This document shows positions 14,445 to 17,517 of a DNA stretch of 17,517 bases, piece by piece (position 1 is the stretch's first letter; each line of letters starts with the position of its first letter). The translations under genes and the position numbers were made by a program. Source of the stretch: Sneathiella sp. Its GTDB lineage: Bacteria > Pseudomonadota > Alphaproteobacteria > Sneathiellales > Sneathiellaceae. The DNA lies in the NCBI GenBank assembly GCA_002732675.1, contig NVRR01000033.1, positions 1-17,517 on the forward strand, given 5' to 3'. The notes under the pieces were generated by a model. That model ran no database searches. It was not told the DNA's origin and saw only the letters and a program-made list of their open reading frames with translations.

Positions 14445-15365
14445 ATGGCTGAAACGCCGGAACAGAAAATAATCGTTGATAACGTCATTCAGCCCTTTCA
14501 GATGGCGAAGGCCGGTGTGCGCGGGCGGCTTGTCCGCCTTGGCGCCGTCGTTGACGCTATTCTGAGCCGCCATGATTATCCGGACACCGTTGCACGGTTC
14601 CTGGCCGAAGGACTTGTTTTGGCGGCGATGCTTGGCGGCGCGCTTAAGTTTGACGGTATTTTTACGGTTCAGACAAAAGGCGAGGGGGCGATCAACGTCA
14701 TTATGGCGGATATGACGACGCCGGGGAATATGCGCGGCTACGCCGGGTACGATGTCGGAAAACTGGTACTTGCCGAAGAAAGCCCGGAAACTGATGCTAT
14801 TAAAAAATTCTTTGGGAAAGGCTATATTGCCTTCACCATCGAGGCCGGAGCAGAGAGAAACCGATATCAGGGTATAGTAGAGCTTGAAGGCGATAATCTT
14901 GCCACTTGCATGGAAAGCTATTTCGACAAATCGGAGCAGCTTGATACCTTGCTGCGGATCGCCGTCGACAAGATTGACGGAAAATGGCGCGCTGGCGGGC
15001 TGATGGTACAGCGCCTTCCCGACGAGAGTACTGCGGAAATCGATCAGGATGAGCAGCAGGAGAACTGGCGCAATGCTCAGGCTCTTGCCTCGACCATCAC
15101 GCAGCAAGAGCTGACCAGCCCGGTCCTGAAAGCCTCAGAGCTTCTCTATAATCTCTTCCATGAAGAGGGTGTCTGGCTCTATGAGCCCCAGGAATTGATG
15201 GATCAATGCAGCTGTAGCAGTGAGCGGGTGTTGACGACATTGCAGACCTTCGGCGCGACCGATCTGGATCATATGGCTGAAGAGGGAATTATTACGGCTG
15301 ACTGCCAGTTTTGCGGCAGCAAATATCAGGTCGATCTGGCGGAAATTTCCAATGAGATATCTTGA
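14445..15365 (+). CDS. hslO: Redox-regulated molecular chaperone Hsp33
   Basis: This cytoplasmic holdase is activated by oxidative unfolding. The 306-residue protein has the N-terminal core domain (VIQPFQMAKAGVRGRLVRLG at 14-33; LAEGLVLAAMLGGALKFDG at 53-71; KGEGAINVIMADM at 78-90), an acidic linker near 195-207, and the C-terminal redox switch. The switch cysteines are Cys255 and Cys257 (DQCSCS) and Cys287 and Cys290 (ADCQFCG), the CXC plus CXXC zinc site. All four are present, so the switch should work. The ATG at 14445 follows AAGGTGAG at 14435-14442. Position 26 bp after argF suggests read-through from the arginine operon, a neighbourhood familiar in alphaproteobacteria with no known functional link. 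Confidence 0.96.
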   Translation: MAETPEQKIIVDNVIQPFQMAKAGVRGRLVRLGAVVDAILSRHDYPDTVARFLAEGLVLAAMLGGALKFDGIFTVQTKGEGAINVIMADMTTPGNMRGYAGYDVGKLVLAEESPETDAIKKFFGKGYIAFTIEAGAERNRYQGIVELEGDNLATCMESYFDKSEQLDTLLRIAVDKIDGKWRAGGLMVQRLPDESTAEIDQDEQQENWRNAQALASTITQQELTSPVLKASELLYNLFHEEGVWLYEPQELMDQCSCSSERVLTTLQTFGATDLDHMAEEGIITADCQFCGSKYQVDLAEISNEIS

Positions 15366-15387
15366 GGCATTTTAGCACAACAGAGGC

Positions 15388-15417
15388 TTGAATTCGGAGT
15401 GCGGACCGTACTAAAGT
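15388..15417 (+). promoter_or_regulatory. Weak candidate promoter before the lipoprotein gene
   Basis: TTGAAT at 15388-15393 and TAAAGT at 15412-15417 are separated by 18 bp, each a partial match. The lipoprotein gene could equally be read from the hslO transcript. Confidence 0.25.
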
Positions 15418-15453
15418 AGCGCCAGTCAGATATTGAAAAAAGATGAGGATATT

Positions 15454-16047
15454 ATGACAGGTTTGCGTCCCATGGTAAAAATTTTGGCACTGCTGATGAC
15501 AATTGCTCTGGTGGGCTGTGCCAAGGCGCCCCCCAATCCGACATATCCGGAAATCACGTTTCAACATCTCAATCCGCTGCGCCTGAATGTAAGCGAAATA
15601 AAAGTGGTCAATGAGTTTGTCCCACCGCTTAAACTCCCCAATGTGGAGCATGAGTTGCCGGTCAAGATTGACCAGTCTGTTCGTAATTGGGTTCGGGATC
15701 GACTGGTTGCCGTTGGTACTGGTGGGTCCGTTGCAACGATCACGATCAAGGACGCCAGCGTTATTGAAAAGCCGCTTTCCAAAACGACTGGCTTGAAAGG
15801 CATTGTGACCAAGGATCAGGCCGAACTTTATGAGTTTCATGTTCTGGTGGAAGTCAAGATCACCGAAATTTCGGGTTCGTCCGGCTTTGTAACAGCCGAG
15901 GCAACCCGGTCGAAATCTGTGCCCGAAGGGATCACTCTCAATCAACGGGAGAAAACCTATTTCATCCAGGTTCAGGCTTTAATGCAGGCTTTTGATCAAG
16001 AAATGGAAAAGAATATTCGGACATTTTTGGGCTCTTACCTGAGATAA
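15454..16047 (+). CDS. Putative outer-membrane lipoprotein of unknown function
   Basis: The 197-residue product has a short lipoprotein signal peptide: basic start (RPMVK), hydrophobic ILALLMTIA, then lipobox LVGC with the lipidated cysteine at residue 22. Alanine at the next position would send it to the outer membrane by the Lol rule. The mature part begins with a Pro-rich tether (AKAPPNPTYPEITF), then alternates beta-like stretches (LRLNVSEIKVVNEFVPP; SVATITIKDASVIEKPL; YEFHVLVEVKITEI), and ends in a likely helix (FIQVQALMQAFDQEMEKNIR). I do not recognise a named domain. The ATG at 15454 has GAGG upstream at 15445-15448; an internal ATG at codon 7 would also give a valid signal. It is the last gene of the argD-argF-hslO run and is followed by a terminator. 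Confidence 0.82.
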   Translation: MTGLRPMVKILALLMTIALVGCAKAPPNPTYPEITFQHLNPLRLNVSEIKVVNEFVPPLKLPNVEHELPVKIDQSVRNWVRDRLVAVGTGGSVATITIKDASVIEKPLSKTTGLKGIVTKDQAELYEFHVLVEVKITEISGSSGFVTAEATRSKSVPEGITLNQREKTYFIQVQALMQAFDQEMEKNIRTFLGSYLR

Positions 16048-16053
16048 GCAAGC

Positions 16054-16080
16054 GCTAGGGCTTCCCCGGCTTCTTTTTTT
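16054..16080 (+). terminator. Rho-independent terminator after the lipoprotein gene
   Basis: GCTAGGG at 16054-16060 pairs with CCCGGC at 16065-16070 (one bulged A, one G:U) around a CTTC loop, followed by TTCTTTTTTT at 16071-16080. It lies six bases after the stop codon and separates the argD-hslO run from the regulator gene. Confidence 0.8.
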
Positions 16081-16119
16081 GACGGCGCACTCATTTGGTT
16101 CCATCGCAACTTGTGACGA

Positions 16120-16147
16120 CGGACACTTGTCTTGTTCGGACATTTGT
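16120..16147. repeat. Short direct repeat upstream of the tetR-type gene
   Basis: CGGACACTTGT (16120-16130) is repeated as CGGACATTTGT (16137-16147), ten of eleven bases identical with a 17-bp period. It lies 40-70 bp before the regulator start and overlaps the likely -35 region. Confidence 0.4.
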
Positions 16148-16163
16148 TCTATTTTCATTAAAA

Positions 16164-16185
16164 TTAGTTCAAACGATTGACCTAA
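16164..16185. promoter_or_regulatory. 22-bp near-palindrome before the tetR-type gene, probable autoregulatory operator
   Basis: The left half TTAGTTCAAAC and right half GATTGACCTAA are inverse copies at nine of eleven positions each. The site ends two bases before the ATG at 16188 and overlaps a TAAAAT -10-like hexamer at 16159-16164. Length, symmetry and position match operators of TetR-type repressors that control themselves and the adjoining efflux genes. Confidence 0.6.
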
Positions 16186-16187
16186 AT

Positions 16188-16865
16188 ATGATGAATGACC
16201 CTAAGATTTCTGCGGCGGATAGGATGTTGGAGGCGGCAGGTCCGCTTTTTGCGGATCGCCCCTTTGATGCTGTGTCTACACGCGAGATTGCCAAAGCTGC
16301 CGATGTAAATCTGTCAGCAATCTCCTACCATTTCGACAACAAGGAAGGCTTATATCGAGCGATCTTTGAAAAAATTGTCGCAGATCTAAAACCCATCCGC
16401 GTCAGCTTCGGGCTGTTTCTGCATACGAAAATGGGGGCGGCCGGGGATGATCGCGCGGCGCTTGCACAAATTGTTGTCAAGTTCGTTTCAGATCTTCTGG
16501 ATAGCGTGATGTCACCGGATAATCCGCGTTGGCGGATGCGTTTGATGACACGGGAAATCCAGCAACCGACAGAGTGTTTTGATATCGTGATGAACGGTCA
16601 TATCAACGTTATGCATGATTTGATCGGAATTTTGGTGGCCAAATCCTTGGAAGAACCTGAAGGCAGCGATAATGTACGCCTTGTCACGCATTCAATTCTT
16701 ATCATGGCATTGCAATATGCGCTTAACGAAACATTGGTAAAAGCGCGGCTAGGCTGGACAGACATTGGCCCTGTGGAAATCATTAAAATCAAGAACTCGC
16801 TGACGCTCATGATCTTGCGCATTCTTAATCTCGAGGCTCATAGCGACACCGGACTTGAAGGATAA
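16188..16865 (+). CDS. TetR/AcrR-family transcriptional regulator (CecR-like)
   Basis: This 225-residue one-domain-plus-ligand-domain repressor carries an N-terminal HTH: DRMLEAAGPLFADRPFDAVS at 11-30, then TREIAKAADVNLSAISYHF at 31-49 and NKEGLYRAIF at 51-60. The C-terminal region (RMRLMTREIQQPTECFDIV at 116-134 and following helices) resembles the CecR/YbiH-type ligand domain. The MMNDP start at 16188 gives normal family length; ATG 16191 is equally possible. An upstream in-frame ATG at 16095 would add 31 residues and pass through the palindrome, so it is rejected. There is no strong ribosome site, and the transcript may be nearly leaderless. Five bases after its stop the efflux adaptor gene begins, so this is likely the local repressor of that pump; the ligand is unknown. 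Confidence 0.9.
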   Translation: MMNDPKISAADRMLEAAGPLFADRPFDAVSTREIAKAADVNLSAISYHFDNKEGLYRAIFEKIVADLKPIRVSFGLFLHTKMGAAGDDRAALAQIVVKFVSDLLDSVMSPDNPRWRMRLMTREIQQPTECFDIVMNGHINVMHDLIGILVAKSLEEPEGSDNVRLVTHSILIMALQYALNETLVKARLGWTDIGPVEIIKIKNSLTLMILRILNLEAHSDTGLEG

Positions 16866-16870
16866 AAAGC

Positions 16871-17517
16871 GTGAACCGCATTTTTGTAACGTGCTTGAAA
16901 ATTCTGTTACCGCTGGTGATCCTGGGACTGGGCGCTGGCGGGCTGATGTATTTGGTGATGACCAAACCGGTCGTTGAACCTGAAATAGTTGAGGAACGGG
17001 TCTGGATCGTCGCAGCAATGCCGGCGGAGGTGACAGATCAATCGCTTAACCTTGAGCTATTTGGATCACTCGTGGCGGCGCGCGACGTTGAGTTGCGCTC
17101 CCTTGTTGGTGGTGAGGTTATTGAAGTTGGCGAGAATTTTCGGGAAGGCTCAATTCTTGAAAAAGGCGCTTTGTTGGTAGCGGTCGATCCGTTTGAGTTT
17201 CAGGCACGGCTGGACGAAAATCAGGCGGGCCTGCTGGAGGCAAAATCTCGGCTTAAGGAATTGATTGCGACCGAAAAATCTGAGCAGACGGCTTTAAGTC
17301 GAGATCGCGAAGTGCTGGAACGTGAGGTGCGCAATGTGGAACGGTCGGAAAGCCTTTCCAAACGCGGCAATATCTCAACCAAAGCACTCGATGATGCGCG
17401 CTCGACCTTGAGCAGGCAGCGACAGACTGTTGAGCTGCGCGAAGCACAACTGGATATTCTAAAAGCAAGGATTGGTCAGCAGAAGGCCGTCATAGAACGG
17501 CTGGGCGTTGGCGTCCG
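16871..17517 (+). CDS. RND-type efflux periplasmic adaptor (HlyD/MFP family), 5' part
   Basis: The first 215 codons are present and the frame is open to the window end. The GTG start at 16871 follows AAGGA at 16858-16862. An N-terminal anchor segment (KILLPLVILGLGAGGLMYLV, 10-29) leads to the periplasmic part. The first half of the lipoyl-like domain is seen in GSLVAARDVELRSLVGGEV at 65-83, VGENFREGSILEKGALLVAV at 86-105 and DPFEFQARL at 106-114. A long charged helical hairpin follows (about 115-205), including the turn region SLSKRGNISTKALDDARSTL at 161-180, typical of adaptor coiled coils that contact an outer-membrane channel. The five-base gap to the TetR-type gene indicates one operon. 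The inner-membrane pump is expected downstream, outside the window. Confidence 0.9.
   Translation, partial: MNRIFVTCLKILLPLVILGLGAGGLMYLVMTKPVVEPEIVEERVWIVAAMPAEVTDQSLNLELFGSLVAARDVELRSLVGGEVIEVGENFREGSILEKGALLVAVDPFEFQARLDENQAGLLEAKSRLKELIATEKSEQTALSRDREVLEREVRNVERSESLSKRGNISTKALDDARSTLSRQRQTVELREAQLDILKARIGQQKAVIERLGVGV

Noticed and set aside
16054..16147. Mobile-element end or attachment site suggested by hairpin plus direct repeats
   Set aside because: The hairpin has a T-run and sits directly after a stop codon, so it is a terminator; the repeats are short and no integrase or transposase is near.
16095..16187. N-terminal extension of the TetR-type regulator from an upstream ATG
   Set aside because: It would add 31 residues outside the family pattern and would place the near-palindrome and promoter inside the coding region.

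Overview
The window looks like chromosomal DNA of an alphaproteobacterium with moderate GC content. The evidence is the set of genes of the ethylmalonyl-CoA (EMC) pathway (meaA, ccr, mcd), the order ATR-etfB-etfA-3-hydroxyacyl-CoA dehydrogenase, and the order argD-argF-hslO, all of which are familiar alphaproteobacterial arrangements. The genus cannot be fixed from this sequence; a Rhodospirillales- or Sneathiella-like organism is a guess. I see no tRNA, rRNA, CRISPR array, insertion sequence, prophage or plasmid gene.

Region 1 (1-3634) is the core of the EMC pathway. A partial ethylmalonyl-CoA mutase gene on the minus strand diverges from a ccr-mcd operon on the plus strand. Region 2 (3640-5678, minus strand) holds a one-base-overlapping pair: an FAD-dependent oxidoreductase and a YihY/BrkB-family membrane protein. 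Region 3 (5767-9362, plus strand) holds a twin-transmembrane HIG1-like peptide, a PduO-type cobalamin adenosyltransferase, both subunits of electron transfer flavoprotein, and 3-hydroxybutyryl-CoA dehydrogenase. Region 4 (9500-11175, minus strand) holds a thiolase and a small ArsC-type thioredoxin-fold protein. Region 5 (11337-16047, plus strand) holds an ABC-2 permease without its ATPase, argD-argF, hslO and a lipoprotein of unknown function, ending in a good rho-independent terminator. Region 6 (16188-17517) is a TetR-type repressor and the start of an RND-type efflux adaptor, cut by the window edge.

The metabolic genes fit one scheme. The thiolase and 3-hydroxybutyryl-CoA dehydrogenase carry acetyl-CoA towards crotonyl-CoA. 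Ccr carboxylates and reduces this to ethylmalonyl-CoA, MeaA rearranges it to methylsuccinyl-CoA using adenosylcobalamin (supplied by the adenosyltransferase), and Mcd oxidises it to mesaconyl-CoA, passing electrons to ETF. Crotonase, the epimerase, mesaconyl-CoA hydratase and the lyase are not in the window.

I found no obviously new defence or mobile system. The most interesting unexplained structure lies in the intergenic regions: a nested stem-loop in the etfB leader, a crossing pair of inverted repeats after the adenosyltransferase gene, a perfect 10-bp inverted repeat over the argD promoter, a 22-bp near-palindrome directly before the tetR start, and a dyad between meaA and ccr that shares sequence with the etfB promoter. 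Promoter and operator calls were made by eye.
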